64,000 nucleotides of DNA from Rhopalosiphum padi (GCF_020882245.1 NC_083599.1:20842865-20906864), one strand, 5' to 3'; positions 10,223-23,167 are shown, counted from the first letter of the stretch. The notes: generated by a model from the letters alone, not told the origin. Made by a program: numbers and translations.

Positions 10223-10553
10223 CAGTGGAACCTCTGTAAGTCGATTTTTGGAAGGTATTGGCCCCTGCATGCCAATAAATGATAATATGTGCGATAAATT
10301 TTCTCGATAATTCGAATTTCTCATCATCATTTGAGTTGAATTTTGGCTTGTAACTCGAATTGTTCCGCTAACATTACCAAACATATCTAATTTCTTCCAA
10401 AAATAGTGTTATTTTAATAATTATTGTATTATATATATATGTATTATACATGGAATAAATAAACAAATAAATGAATAAAGTTATAAATTGAAGTTTTTGT
10501 GTTGTATAAAAAAATATATTTTCGATAACTCGAATTGTTCAAAGGTTTCACTA
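10223..10553. mobile_element. pogo/Tigger-like MITE
   Basis: The left end TA-CAGTGGAACCTCTG and right end CAAAGGTTTCACTA-TA are imperfect inverted repeats flanked by TA. Subterminal TCGAATT-type motifs recur (aattcgaatttctc, aactcgaattgttc). This fits a non-autonomous pogo-group element (CAGTxGAACC ends, TA target). No transposase is present. Confidence 0.65.
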
Positions 10554-11330
10554 TACGTGTCAAACACGTAATTATTAAATTATAACTTCTTATATATTTA
10601 CTTATTGTTTGAGTCAATTTCAATAAAAACAAAAGATAAAGCCTAGTACGTGAAAAAAAATACTTATCATTTATCAATTACATATTGACATTTAAAAATC
10701 TTTCTACAAAGGAACCTAAATCGACTTAATAATATGTATAAGTTTTGGTAGTTAATATTACTTAATTTTTTGTTAAAAATGACACAGTTTTTAAAATTTA
10801 TATTATATACAATACACTATTGTATATATCAAAGCTTTAAAAAGGTTTTAAATGTCTATAAAAATCTTTTAAAAAATCAAAAATGTTTTCAAATAATATT
10901 CAAAATGTTTATTGTAATTGAAAAATGTTTGTTGATAAAGTTTAAAATGTATATCAAAATTAAAAAACTTAAATCGATAATTTTATTTAGATATATTATA
11001 ATAATAATCACACCTATTATAAACAGATCAATTTGAAATTTAAAAAAAAAATTTAACTCAAGTAGTTAACGTTCAACAGTGAATAACATATATAAAATAT
11101 ATAAAATATAAATATAATAATAATCTATTACTAAAATAATAGATAAGTACTTTGTAGTTCCTAATTTGATTTCTTAGAAATTCTAACTGATAACTTTTAC
11201 GATAAACTATCTGCGCGTTCAATTAGCAATCATTTTGAGCACAGAAATTGTATTTTTACTCACAATTAGAATGCTTGGAAAAATATTTTTTCCATTATTG
11301 TTCTCGATATTTTATTCCGTATTATAATTA
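10554..11330. other. No gene recognised
   Basis: Very AT-rich. The open frame at 10770-11036 is Lys/Ile/Phe-rich low-complexity translation, and the one at 10444-10677 partly overlaps a MITE end. Neither is a credible gene. Confidence 0.4.
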
Positions 11331-11434
11331 GCGATTTCGCGTTATGAGCAACGAGGTAACCGTTCGCGGTCGACGAGAATAATCAGCACATCCGACCGCG
11401 AACAGTTACCTCGTTGCTCATAACGCGAAATCGC
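11331..11434. repeat. Near-perfect 42-bp-arm hairpin
   Basis: The left arm 11331-11372 (GCGATTTCGCGTTATGAGCA… to …GCGGTCG) pairs with the right arm 11393-11434 with almost no mismatch. The loop is 20 bases. The arms contain GCGATTTCGC and GAGCAACGAGG and are much more GC-rich than the flanks. It may be a fold-back transposon remnant; no target duplication was identified. Confidence 0.85.
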
Positions 11435-12115
11435 CAATAGAAATGTTGTATTATACAGCAAAGCAAGTAACAGTTATATAGAATCTTCAGTATCATAAAG
11501 CTCTGACATCTGTAGATTGGAAATTTGAATTTTATTAAGTTTAAGTATAACAAATATGATACACCGGGCATTCTGTATAATATGTATAAAAATGTTCTAC
11601 AATTTTGTAAACAATATTAGAAAAATTATATTTTCCCATAATAATAAATTATATATTAAATGTTATATCAAAATTAAAATTGTTTAAATTTCTTCAGCAA
11701 TATATAGTTATATAATTTATATCATTATTAAGATTAAACCAAATGGCAAATTTTAAAAAATTGCGAATAATATAGGAATATTAGAATCATAAAAATGTCA
11801 AGGTGATATTTTAAAAATTAAAATTAAAACTAAAATCGAAAAAATAATCTGTAATCTAAATAAAAATTAGAAATCAAAAAATCGATATTATGTGACAAAA
11901 TTAATATCAATATATTAGGTATTATGGTTTTTAAAAAAAAAATGTAAATGTATATCTATAATGCCTAATGCAATACAAATGTAATAACTAATAAGTTATT
12001 AGTAATACCTCAACTCTATACCTACTGTATTATAAATTATAATAAGTTATTAATAATTATAATAATGAAGGTTTGTAAGTTGTAGGAGTTGCAAATAATA
12101 TATTATATTTATTAT
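11435..12115. other. No gene recognised
   Basis: AT-rich intergenic sequence without recognisable exon, repeat boundary or transposon end. Confidence 0.4.
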
Positions 12116-12344
12116 CAGTGGCATGTTTACATGGTAGGTAGGCCGATTAGGCCCGGGCCTAACTGTTTGGTTTTTTTTATCAAAAATAATAATGTTACTA
12201 TTAATATTATTAATATTTATTATTGAATATTATTATCATACCCATAACCCATATGATAAGACAAATTTTCCCTAATAGTTATAAACACACACGCTACAGA
12301 ACAAAACTGGCCTACCCAATTATTTTGTTCTGGACACGTCACTG
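12116..12344. mobile_element. hAT-type MITE
   Basis: Starts CAGTGGCATG and ends CACGTCACTG, the inverted CAGTG ends typical of hAT elements. Flanks (tttattat / tatattat) are an imperfect 8-bp duplication. The interior is AT-rich with no coding content, apart from a short GC-rich stretch (GGCCCGGGCC) near the left end. Confidence 0.6.
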
Positions 12345-13292
12345 TATATTATATTTTCTATATTATATTCTCGAATTATAGCTTACCATGCTAGAAATCC
12401 AAACTATTAGATAATAAGTTTAAACATTTTAAATATGTTTTTTTTTCATATTTCGTCAATTTTAGGGGAAAAGTGCATATTTCATTGATTTTTATACGTA
12501 TATAAATATGTAATATTTTCTAAAAAAAAAAGAAGTTTTTTCTCAACCTATGAATTTTGAATAATATTAAATTTAAAGCTTAATATTATTTTTAGTAGGT
12601 ATCTATTGTCATTGTCGCAGTCGAGTATTAATTTTATGACAATAATGGTGCGCGATATGCATTTAATCTATATCGTGTTATTAATAGGTATGCCGAAATA
12701 TTATTATCTTATCGTCTATAAGTTATTGACTTGCCATAAATCTATTTATTCTTTATTCGTTAATAAATTATTATACACAATTGACATTTTACAGTATTTT
12801 TTCAAAATATTTTTTTTTTGAATTTTGAATACCTAATTTTTTTGCATTTTAATATTATTTTATGCATATTTTACAATATTTTCATGTATAATTTAATACA
12901 TGATTTTGCCTATTTTAGCTCCTTTAACTTCCGACTTTTAACTATAATGATTATAATTAAATACATTACCCAAGTATTAAATATTAAGATTAATATTTCT
13001 CAAAACAAATTTAATGATCATCTGTTGAATACTTACATCACTGGTCAAATGATTTTGTTATGGGGGGTGGAGGGTGACTGAATTTTTTTAACAAGCAATA
13101 TTTAATCATAATAAACTATATTCAAAAATGTAATAATAACAATATTTTTATTATATTACTAAATCTATTTTTATGCTATTGAGACGACCCTAAAAATAAT
13201 ATAATTATACAATTTACATATACATTAGGTACATACTACATCAAATGGAAATACATTACAAGAGACTATCAAGAATATGATCATTAAACAAA
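12345..13292. other. No gene recognised
   Basis: AT-rich. Open frames at 12606-12821 and 12818-13081 are hydrophobic, low-complexity translations with no family resemblance. Confidence 0.4.
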
Positions 13293-14890
13293 GTTACAAT
13301 GATGGAATGGAGTACAAGTTTCAATAATATTCTCAGTTTGTGTGTATCCTACCCAAATTCTCACGTTGATGAACTTTATAAGTCAACAAAGTTGTTGGTA
13401 GAGAAACATGTACTTAAACTATACATATTATAGTAAAACTATAAAGGAATTACAAGTGGCAATACTGTTACTATTTAAAGACTGAGACACATTGATACAC
13501 AATACTAAAAAATTTACGTTTTACTTCAAGTAACCAATAATGAATTTATTAACCACTTTGATAGGTTAGTCAAAAATAAATTAGTATTGCTTGATGGTGA
13601 TGTAAGTAGACTGATTATAATTTTTAATTGTCTCTAATATCATTAACAAATTATTTTTTTATTATTTTTAGAATGTAAAATTGAACATGGCATTTACCAA
13701 TAATCATACAACATTTCAAGTAAAATTAGATGGCCAAAAAAACAGACCATTAGTGGCTGAGCGGTCTGTTAAAACTGTCAATGATGATCATAAAATATAC
13801 TTACACTTTACAGGCTACTATAATTATCCGAATAATGAAAGCGCGTATGACATTGAGACATAAACCACTTGTAGATGAAGTAAGTTAATTATTGATATTT
13901 TGATTATATAATATAATATATTGTATTTTAAAATAATATGAACGTGTATATTATATAATACTATACTATAATACAGTACTAGTCGTTACTGATTTGATTT
14001 ATAAGACTATCAGTTTCAAACAGGCTGGTTTTACACATAGGTTGTTAATTGGACTCACTACACTAGTTAATTAGGTCAATCATAATTTCATAGTCTTTTT
14101 CCAATTTTATCGTAAATATTTTGTAGATTAATACTATTTCCATGTCTTATCACATTTAAAATTATTTTTTTTTTTAATATTTATTTTATTGTAACTTAAT
14201 TTTAAATCATTATTCACGAAACAACATTTTTGAAAAAAACCATTTCCTAATTTTTTTTGTTATTAATTTTCATGTTTTATTTTTTCATGAAAGACAGCAT
14301 ATATTAGATGTTCTTAAATAAAAACATAATAATTAATAAAATGATTATTTATTATTACATAGCTATCGAATTATTTGCTTATTCGAACTTAAATACCATC
14401 ATATAGTTTAAAAGTGAGTCCAATAAGCGATAACTATCGTTTATTGTTTTGTATTAAATTAATGTTTAATAACCATTATATTTCAAATATTTTTCCAGTC
14501 AAAATTGTGTTTGCCCACTAACGCACTTATAAAAGCAGCTATTGAAATACCCATTGATAAAGGATATCTTGAGCGCAATCCAAATGCAGTAGTGGATCTA
14601 GGATTTTTATTTTTTTATGGGGGGTGCTAAGGTTAAGTTATCGTATTCTGTATACTCCATTCTGAAGGAAAATCCTTTTTTAGTCCTTAAAATTAATGTG
14701 CTTTAGTGTGTATTATTTTTTTGATAACAATTTTGTTTAGAAATGTTCCCAGCCTACTGAAAAATACAACATGTATATAGAGTATTTATTTTCCATGCAG
14801 CAGCATTCCAAGGGGGGTGTTATAGTACCCTAGCACCCCCTCTAGATCTGCGCCTGTCCAAATGTATCTGATGAATATAATTATATTGTA
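13293..14890 (+). pseudogene. Cullin-2 pseudogene (exon 1 joined to exons 8-10)
   Basis: Compared with the intact gene at 58804-62318, about 13295-13427 matches exon 1 with stops. It joins directly to exon 8 sequence (about 13424-13602), so exons 2-7 are deleted. Exon 9 follows at about 13672-13879; its 60-codon open piece starts NMAFTNNHTTFQVKLDGQ, but an insertion puts the neddylation-site region (RIMK in the intact gene) out of frame. Intron 9 is retained. Exon 10 starts near 14499 and is cut at 14586 by a 270-bp hAT insertion, resuming at 14857 with the last codons. Retained introns show it is a DNA-level duplicate. Confidence 0.85.
14587..14856. mobile_element. hAT-type MITE inside Cullin-2 pseudogene exon 10
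   Basis: Ends CAGTAGTGGATCTAGG and CTAGATCTGCGCCTG form an imperfect inverted pair. The insert is bounded by perfect 8-bp duplications TCCAAATG (14579-14586 and 14857-14864). The intact cullin exon at 62280 shows the unduplicated site (ATCCAAATGTATCTG), so the insertion point is certain. The interior contains a G-run and its complement (tggggggtgctaa / tagcaccccct). The element is 270 bp long and non-coding. Confidence 0.92.
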
Positions 14891-16249
14891 TAACATTTTT
14901 AAAATATATTTTGATATAATATTAACTTTATTATTAATTCATTATTATACGCGGTACCTAATTAATAATTATAAATTAATGTAATACCGATTTTTTGTTA
15001 AATATTTCATGTTTTTTAATATATATATATTGGCAAAAATTTCAAAACAAATATTTACATACCTAATTTGACTTTTTTTATTGCATAAAAATACACTCCT
15101 TATAACTTAAGATACTTAATTTTTTTTTTTTAAATATATTTGTATATTTTTGTAAATTTTAAAGTTTAGATAGTGTATTTAACGGTGCCTGGACAAAATA
15201 TTTTTTAAATTTCTCATAACTATAGGAATTTATTTAGTTATAAAATCAATAAATAAATTTAAAAAATGTTAAATTCCAACTAGCCTGATTATAATTTTAT
15301 AAAAACATCTAATAGTTTAAAATTTGTGTGTAATTGATAATTGATCATAAATACTTCAAGGCGTTTTTTTGTCTTACTGTTTAACTACTGTTAGTAATCA
15401 TTCATTGGAAAAAAAAATTAATTTCTTATGATCATTTGAAGATCAAAATATCTTTACTATATTGAATATTCACCCCTAATACTGATATTTTCGCTTTAAA
15501 CGTTTTTTTTTTTTTGCAATTTTGATATAATTCAAAAATTAATTACCGTAAATTATTGAAATTTTCATCAATTGTTTATGTTATCATTTTCTATACAAAA
15601 TATAATTTTTGAAATATTTTGATGAAATCTTTTTGTATTTTTATTTATAACAACTATAAAATGTGTGATAAAAGCTCATAGACTATCTCTACTTACAATA
15701 ATTTTTTGTATTTAATAAGTATTAAAAAGGTAAATGATTTATAATTCAGTTAGAAGAAACATCGTGGACAACTTACTCTTACAGTCTTACAATATCTTAC
15801 TTTACGTAATTTACACAGTATGATAGTCAATCAATTGAAAAAAAATACCATTAAATAATACATAATACGTAACTTACTATAATAAGACGATTATATAAGG
15901 ACAATTCATATTTCGGAACTTGTAAGAAATCAGACTGATACAGTGATACATATTTATACGACAGATACATAAGCGTAGTAAGTATCTTATTTGAAATAAT
16001 ATGAATTGTGTGAAATCGGAATTGATATTTTCCTATCTTGTAGTATCTTTGTATATTTTTTAGTATATTAATTAATAATTATTTTTAAAATATATAAAAA
16101 TATTTTTTTAGGTAATACTTACGGGCTTCCCTGTTTTTAAACATATATTAAATTAGAATAAACAGTACAGTAACAATGTATATTTCAATATTGTAAAATA
16201 TTCAAGATAATAATTAAACAAAAATAATGGCTATTGACTAATACAATAG
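14891..16249. other. No gene recognised
   Basis: AT-rich intergenic sequence after the pseudogene. It contains poly-T runs and nothing I can assign. Confidence 0.4.
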
Positions 16250-17215
16250 AATTAGAAAAAAAAAGTGGGCAAGTGAGTATCGCTCTGCTGTATAGTAGAG
16301 ATGGAGAGTATAGGTCACTGATAACCATAATAGATGTGTTAAATTTGAATGCAATGACGGGCATCATTGAATACGAAAAACAATTCTGAACGGAGATGAT
16401 TTGTCAGTCAATGACAGTTAGTTGGATATATTATATTATTACCTATATTTAAATTGCAATATATCGTTATTTTACGCGATTTCGTAAAAAATTAAATTTT
16501 ACGCTCATAAAATGTTTTCTATATTGACGCTGGAATTTTTTTTTACAGTTACTTGTAGGAAAACTTATAGATAACCTTGTATTGAATTTTTGAACCTTAA
16601 GTATCAATCACAAAAATTTTATGAATTTTCAACTTCAAAATTCTTTGCAAATTTTCTCCATTTTGATATATTTCATAAACATTTGAACTTTAAATGCTTA
16701 TAAACAAAATTTGTGACTAACGATTTTTGATTTTTTTTTTACTGCGATAATTCCAACTTATAATAAACCTTGTATTAAATTTTAAAGATTTTTTGGATAG
16801 CCAAATTTTTTTTATCGTCATTTTAATAAAAAAAACTTAAAAAAGTCAAAAATTTCAATTGTCTATAAAAAGCTTAAAAAAATTCTAAATATTTTGAAAA
16901 TTTAATCGTAAATAGATAACGCTAATATAAACTTTTGGTGAAAATTTCAAGTATTTACAATGATTCATTTTTGAGTTACAGCAAAATAAAAAAATCGATT
17001 TTGTCAAAAACTGATAATGCGTAAAAATTCCAGTTTTTTCCATTACTTTTTTAAGGTTTTCCTGACGCTTTTTAAAATGACTGGAAATTTTTTACTTTTG
17101 ACTCCCCAAAGTACCAACTAGATGAATTTTCCTTTTCAAAGAGGGGCTGAAGTCAAAAATCGAAGCATTATTACTACTCCAAAACGTGATGACAGACACA
17201 AAAATAAAAAATAAA
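16250..17215. repeat. Dispersed aphid-type repeat, copy 1 (about 1 kb)
   Basis: From about 16339 (TTAAATTTGAATGCAATGA) through GATTCTGAACGGAGATGATT-like sequence to a terminus near CAAAGAGGGGCTGAAGTCAA, this matches 36688-38150. It includes the phrase TTCAAGTATTTACAATGATT, followed in both copies by a 'gttacagcaaaat' block. There are no open frames. The 90 bases before the shared part (AAGTGGGCAAGTGAGTATCG…) probably belong to the same repeat and are missing in the second copy. Confidence 0.75.
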
Positions 17216-18504
17216 TAGTTTATGTTGACTCATAGAACATAGAAAATATTTTAAAAATGAAATATATACGAAGAGACTTTAAAATGTATTAGAGATAAGC
17301 AAAGATGTAGGTTAATATTTAATTTGGTTTGTTACTAGATCATGAATACATTAATATATTATATTTAACTCTTTCTGTGCTTATCAAGGGTAGGCTGGTC
17401 AAATATATTTAATGTATTAATATAACTATAAGCTAAATAAGAAATACTAAACACAAAATAAGAGAATCTCAAAAATTGACACTATACACGCTAAAGTTTA
17501 TCAGAGTCGTCAACAGTATAAGGATCTCAGAGTACATACAGATCTAAACTCTAAAATTAGGTATTAACAATGCACAATAAAAACAATTTTAGCGATTTCA
17601 CTAGCGACTAATCAATCACTACACTATTGACTAGTCTAGTCTATAGTCTCTATATAACAAAAAAAAAAAAAAAACTGGATCTGTCGCTATATATACATCA
17701 CGCATACGAGAAACGAACATATACGTATTTAAAAGGCGTGGACAAAGCTGGATGAAAGGGGGGCTAACAGGGCTGTAGCCCTGGGTGGCTGAGATCCCAA
17801 AGAAAAAGTGGTCCTATAAAAACTTTTGAAAACTTAATAAACATCTACAACCATTTAATTGTTTAAAATGTTATAATGTTATATACTACCTAACCTATAT
17901 TATATTATAATAAACATATAATTTCTACTTGCCCGCGATCGCCGATCGAGCTGTTTTATTTTTATACATATTTGTAAATAAACCTAAAATTACGATAATT
18001 TCCGTTGTTCGTGTGTGTGTCGGTTATCTGTTTAGATTATTTTATAGTTTTTATACCATAAAGGTCTGAGATATAGTCGTCAAAATATCAGATATTCGTG
18101 CACTCACGTTACGACGTTACTACTTTGTTTACCGTGATATCGGTTTATTTTATAAAATTAATGACTTTATAAGGAAAAAGTATTTTTCCTTGTAATTATA
18201 GACACAAGTTGAGTAATGGACTTGACAGAAGACCAAATACGTATAATCTGTTTTGTTCACAGTTAAAATATTAAACTTCAAAACTGACAGTAAACCTGAC
18301 ATTGATTCCTTAAATAATAGTATTAATTTTCATAATAACAATGTTGATGAACACAGACACACACAGTCCGTATAATCTACGTTAATAATGTTTATATTAA
18401 GAGCAGTTTTGGTTTACCTACACTTACCTATACGTAGTTAATATTCATGTAATAAATATTGTATAATATACGAAAAGATAAATTTATTTGATTGTAAATT
18501 GTTA
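17216..18504. other. No gene recognised
   Basis: AT-rich with a poly-A run at about 17658 and a short GC-rich patch at 17755-17800 (gggctgtagccctggg, itself a small palindrome). Nothing is assignable. Confidence 0.4.
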
Positions 18505-18722
18505 GTGTACATCTTAAAAAACTCATAACTCGCTTGAAAATAAAAATATAATAAAACGGTTGTGAGATGCCCTAGATAATGTTCTTAACTTTAAATTCTA
18601 TAATAGGTCATTTCACTCTAATTTGAGAAATTAATATGGTTATATAGTCATTTTTGTGAACGTAAAATTTGCTATGTTGCGCGTGGGTTAGAGAGAGATA
18701 ACAAATACTACGCTGGCATCCT
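18505..18722. mobile_element. Half copy of the TTAA palindromic element
   Basis: Matches the right arm of the element at 27250-27692, from AACTCATAACTCGCTTGAAA to CGCTGGCATCCT, with about 95% identity by eye. The left arm and the terminal TTAA are missing; after CTGGCATCCT the sequence runs straight into a GC-rich block. Confidence 0.8.
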
Positions 18723-19165
18723 ACAAAGGCACCCTAGCGACCCGGTCTACGCCTTATCAACCGCCACCACGGGCAACGAAGGCACGACACCGTCGACTTT
18801 CCGCTCACACTACAAAAGCACAGGGCGTGGGACGGAAAGACAAGTCGGCCCGGACGAGTATCGACAACGTCGTCTAGTCGTAACACCGCGTAAAGCATAA
18901 TTGTGTGTTCTCTTTTATGTTGTCAACACCTGACATAGTGACATTTAACAACTAGCTATTGTGCACCATTGTTTATCATCAATAAAAAATACATCGTACA
19001 AATAGTGAAATTCGTGTTGTTCTTTTATCCTGACCGGCTAACCGCGGACGACTCACCGAGCACCTACCGCCGTAGCCGTGTCAGTACCTACGCGGGACGT
19101 ATCACGTATACCGTACCCGTTAAAATATTTCGTACGTTTATGAACAATTAATTGGTTTGTCGGAA
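18723..19165. other. GC-rich block, possible LTR or first exon
   Basis: CpG-rich segments (18723-18890 and 19028-19130) flank an AT-rich centre with AATAAA near 18980. The arrangement (GC-rich, polyA-like signal, GC-rich) resembles an LTR R-U5 region, but no second LTR, primer-binding site or TG/CA boundary was found. The 60-codon frame at 18969-19151 has no recognisable domain. Confidence 0.3.
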
Positions 19166-20285
19166 GTCGCGCCCGCCGATGTTGGTGTGAAACGTCGTGT
19201 ACATTTTACGTCTACAGTCCATTGACGAGTTGTCGATATATTTATATCAATATTTAAACGTTAAGAAGAACTTTAATCTTAATCTTAACATATTAAAAAA
19301 TATGTATATTGTATATGTACATATGCGTGTTACACTTATTTTATTCGATATCTGTGTATAATCACGTTTTTCATAGTTATTTATTGCATTTTCTAAGTAT
19401 AATTTTCCTATTCGTTGATATAAAGATATACTAATTTACAGAAATTTACAGAAGTTCAAAAATTCAAGAAAATACGAAAGGGAGTCGCGATCGACTCAAA
19501 TTCGTCTCGCAATCGACTGGTTGGTCACCCCTGCTCTATAATCTATAGTACTATACCTATACCTACTATAATATTATGTGCGAATACGTAACCCATGTGT
19601 TTACATAAAACATTAACCAAAACCGTGTTGTGTATGTCAACATTGACCAAAATCCTAATGTAAATCTCAACATCCACTAGTACATGTCTATATTATTTTA
19701 ATTTTTCAACATTCGCCAATTTAGTAGGTGTATGTCGACATTCACTAGGTGATTGTCAGCACTCACCGATTGCGGACATTCACAGTATAACATATATATA
19801 AACATAATAAACATAATATATGGTCAAAGTATAGTTAATAATTAGGTAGGTACGTCACGGTATATTTCAATATCTTATTTTTATTATTATCATAATCAAT
19901 AAAGAATAAATTGCCGTTTCAATAATATGAAAATGGTGAAACGATTAAATGAAAATAGATCAACTATGAAAAAAAAAACCCAAACGGTCGGCTAAGATTA
20001 AAATTGCCTATTGGCATATGTGTGAGTTCCTAATGTCTCTATAGAAATATCTATAATATGAGTAATATGACTATATTCTATATGGTTTTGTCTTTTGTAT
20101 ACTTCAATACTTGTATTTTATATAAAACGTAAAAACAATAACGTCAATAAGACAATAACCGCCTGTCTACAATTGTCTACTGTTGTACTGTCCATATTAT
20201 AGGTAGTGTACAGTGTACACTATAATATTATAACTATTTTCCGCTTAACCAAATGATAATAGTTTTTATTTTTTATTTACTTTGA
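19166..20285. other. No gene; degenerate CATTCAC-type short repeats at 19580-19790
   Basis: Between about 19580 and 19790 phrases such as GTCAACATTGACC, CTCAACATCCACTAG, TCAACATTCGCC, GTCGACATTCACTAG and GACATTCACAG recur irregularly. This suggests a very decayed minisatellite. The rest is AT-rich with nothing named. Confidence 0.4.
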
Positions 20286-21019
20286 CAAAGCTGGGCTACC
20301 TTTTCTCGTCTTTTACCTATCTGCACTTACCGGATTACCTTTCTTACGTAAGAATTTTCATTTCAACGGTTATTACTAAAGCATGGATTTTCATGTATTA
20401 TAAACTTTATACTACTAAATATAGGTACTATAGTATTTTTTATTATAATAGGATATTTTAAAAGTTTATGGGAAATCAAGCACTTCAGTAAATATGATTT
20501 GTGAATCTAGGTCAATGTTTTAGTTAAGCTATGAATTTGGCTGCATACTAGTTGCGGTCGTGGATGATTTTTAAGATGTATGCACATAGGTATAACCGAC
20601 AACAAGTTGCGGTCACAGCAAAGACTATAAGCTCTTACAATGATAATAAAATTAGTTAAAAATTTAGAATTGAAATTACATATTACTATATTAGTAGTTA
20701 CTAAATCAGTATGATATTATAATAACAAGTACCTAAAATTTAATTTGAAATATTAGACTATTGAAGTGACTTATGACTTATGAGTTATGAAGTTTATTGA
20801 CTATTCAATTTATTAATTAACTTACTTATAGAATACTTCCAAACATAATATTTGCACGGTTCTTTAAGTATATTTTCACATCAAGAGGACAGCTAGTGCA
20901 ATTACCTCAGCAATTACTGTTTTTGATGTCGTGTGTTATCAGACAATGACGACCATGAACAAAAAAGTTACATTCTTTTTTTATTAAGTGACATTTTCCA
21001 TCCTTCATATGGGTACACA

Positions 21020-22238
21020 CAGGGCCGGATTTAGGACTAGGCTACCCAGGCTATAGCCTAGGGGCGCCACGACTTGGGGGGCGCTAAGCCGTGGATGGTG
21101 AAATTTTTTTGTTGTTGTATAGATACTATAATATAAATACTATCTGCAAATTTAATTTACGAGAATTTATATAGTTGAACTTAAATATTAGTAATGAATA
21201 ATGTTAATTATTATAAATTAATTCGCTGTTGTAAATATATATTATGTTACGAGCAATGTGGAATAACGGGCAATGTATACACATGCCCGGTTAATGTAAA
21301 TCACGAATTTTTTTTTAACCAACTAATATTATTTTTTATTATTATTATAAATTATAATTATTACCTATTTACAGTATTGATTTTTTTTTAAAAACAATGA
21401 TTATTAATTTTATTGTATCATAATATTACAAATATTTTGACGGAATAACAAAACAAATTAACAAGTTTGTACATCATTTTAGTTTTATAAACGACACTGT
21501 CGACACTATATACTTCATTACTATTTGTACTTTGTCATGTTTTAAAAATGGAATCCAAATTTTACGAACATTTGAACAAAGTTATCGAAACGAAAAATAT
21601 TAACAGTACATGTATTAGTAAATCTAAATATTATGAAATAATTAATTATTTAAAACAACTGAAGCTAGAGAAGAAAACCAATTAAAAATTAATGAAAAAT
21701 ATGACGTAATGACAGTATTAGGAGAAGAAAAATTAATTATGTCAGTAGGTAACTTCAGAAGGTAATTGTGTAAAATTATATGCTTATAATGAAGATTTAT
21801 TTAAAATTTTACATGAAATACATTTATCTATTGGGCACGGTGGTGTAAATCGTATGGAATATGAAATAAATATAAAATTTAAAAATATAACTAGAGAAAT
21901 AATAATGTCATATTTAAATTTTTGCGAGTCATTATGTGAAAGAAAAGTAAATACAGTGAAAAAGGGATTGGTGGTTAAACCAATTATTTCTTTGGAACTA
22001 TAGTGTCGTTTACAGTACAAAAACTCGACTGGTTAGTCGAAAATATCAATTATTGTTCATTTGTATTGTTGACTGAAAATTTTTAATTTAATTATTATAC
22101 ATTTTTGTATAACCATAAAATAGGTAAATTAATAAGGAGGGGGGACTCTCAACTCTTATTGAATAAATGATGTTTCAAGGAATAGGAGCGTTTGTTTTTT
22201 ATTAGCCTAGGGGCGCCTTTTAAGTAAATCCGGCCCTG
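21020..22238 (+). mobile_element. hAT-ended element with integrase-like zinc-binding ORF remnant
   Basis: Ends CAGGGCCGGATTTAGG and TAAATCCGGCCCTG are inverted repeats. Flanks GGTACACA / GGTACACG are a near-perfect 8-bp duplication. The related empty site sits in copy B near 45680 (ATGGGTACACATTTAAAAAT). Inside, a coding remnant starts at about 21548 (MESKFYEHLNKV) and, after several stops, shows HEIHLSIGHGG…FCESLC, an H-x3-H…C-x3-C arrangement like the zinc-binding domain upstream of retroviral-type integrases. Such H2C2 domains occur in KRBA2/SCAND3-like proteins. The remnant is broken and not translatable as one frame. Confidence 0.8.
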
Positions 22239-23161
22239 GGTACACGGTACACATTTAAAAATATTTATGGTTTCAATATTTATTTTTACTCATATTTAAA
22301 TTAAAAGAAAGACAATACATAAACAATGAAACAATTTACAAGCGTTGTGTTTCATAAAAAAATAACAAGCGGTATTAAATCATTCGTGTTAAATATTGCG
22401 GACTATTTGCAGAGTAGATATCATGTATATAGCTGCAAAAAAAAAATAAGTCCGGCCGAGTTAACTACATGTTATTTTATTTTCACCGATGCTTTATTTA
22501 TTGTTACCTATATCTTTTTTCTATAAATATAAAATATTATGCAAGTATGTACATTCAATGACAACATAAGTGGTAAATAACCTCCATTATCGAGTATAAT
22601 AAATTAATGTAGGTATTATGTTAAATTACTAAAATGAATATAGTCAATATAGAAAGTGAAATAAATAAATACTAACTATCTACTGACATAAATTATAATA
22701 TAAGAACTGCATGAAAAATTAATAATATCCGACCACATTGTTTACTTCGTTGTTTTTATCGTAATGTAAGATATACAACACGTAAAATTATACACTAATA
22801 AACAATTAGTATTTTTGAAATCAGTTATTTAACAGATTAAAATTTCAAATGCTAAATCATCTTAAACTGTTAAATATTTTAGGGAGTTTATAGACATTTA
22901 AAATGAAAACTCTTTTAGAAAAATTATCATGGTATTACACTTTATGTATTTATTTTTATTTTTGTAATGAAAACATATTATAATAGAAATGGATTCTCAA
23001 CTAAAAAACAATTTTTGATCTTAACAAAATTTGTAAAAATTTAAAATCCAAACACATGTAAGATACAAAAATTTCAATATGGATTTTTCAGATTTTATAA
23101 ACACTAGTTATAAGTAATATTCAATTTTTTATTTCATCACAAACAAAAATTGTATAATACA
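22239..23161. other. 3' flank of IAP gene 1
   Basis: Partly shared with copy B: 22247-22320 matches 45680-45770. The middle part (about 22320-23090) is not obviously present in copy B, so it is an insertion here or a deletion there. An open frame at 22326-22526 has no recognisable domain. Confidence 0.45.
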
Positions 23162-23167
23162 TTTATT
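23162..23167 (-). terminator. Polyadenylation signal of IAP gene 1
   Basis: AATAAA on the minus strand about 65 bases after the stop codon. The second IAP gene has the same hexamer at the equivalent place (46020-46025). Confidence 0.6.

Noticed and set aside
10770..11036. 88-codon Lys/Ile-rich open frame
   Set aside because: Low-complexity translation of AT-rich DNA.
18723..19165. Solo LTR
   Set aside because: An AATAAA between GC-rich blocks is suggestive, but there are no TG/CA borders, no target duplication and no second copy in the window.
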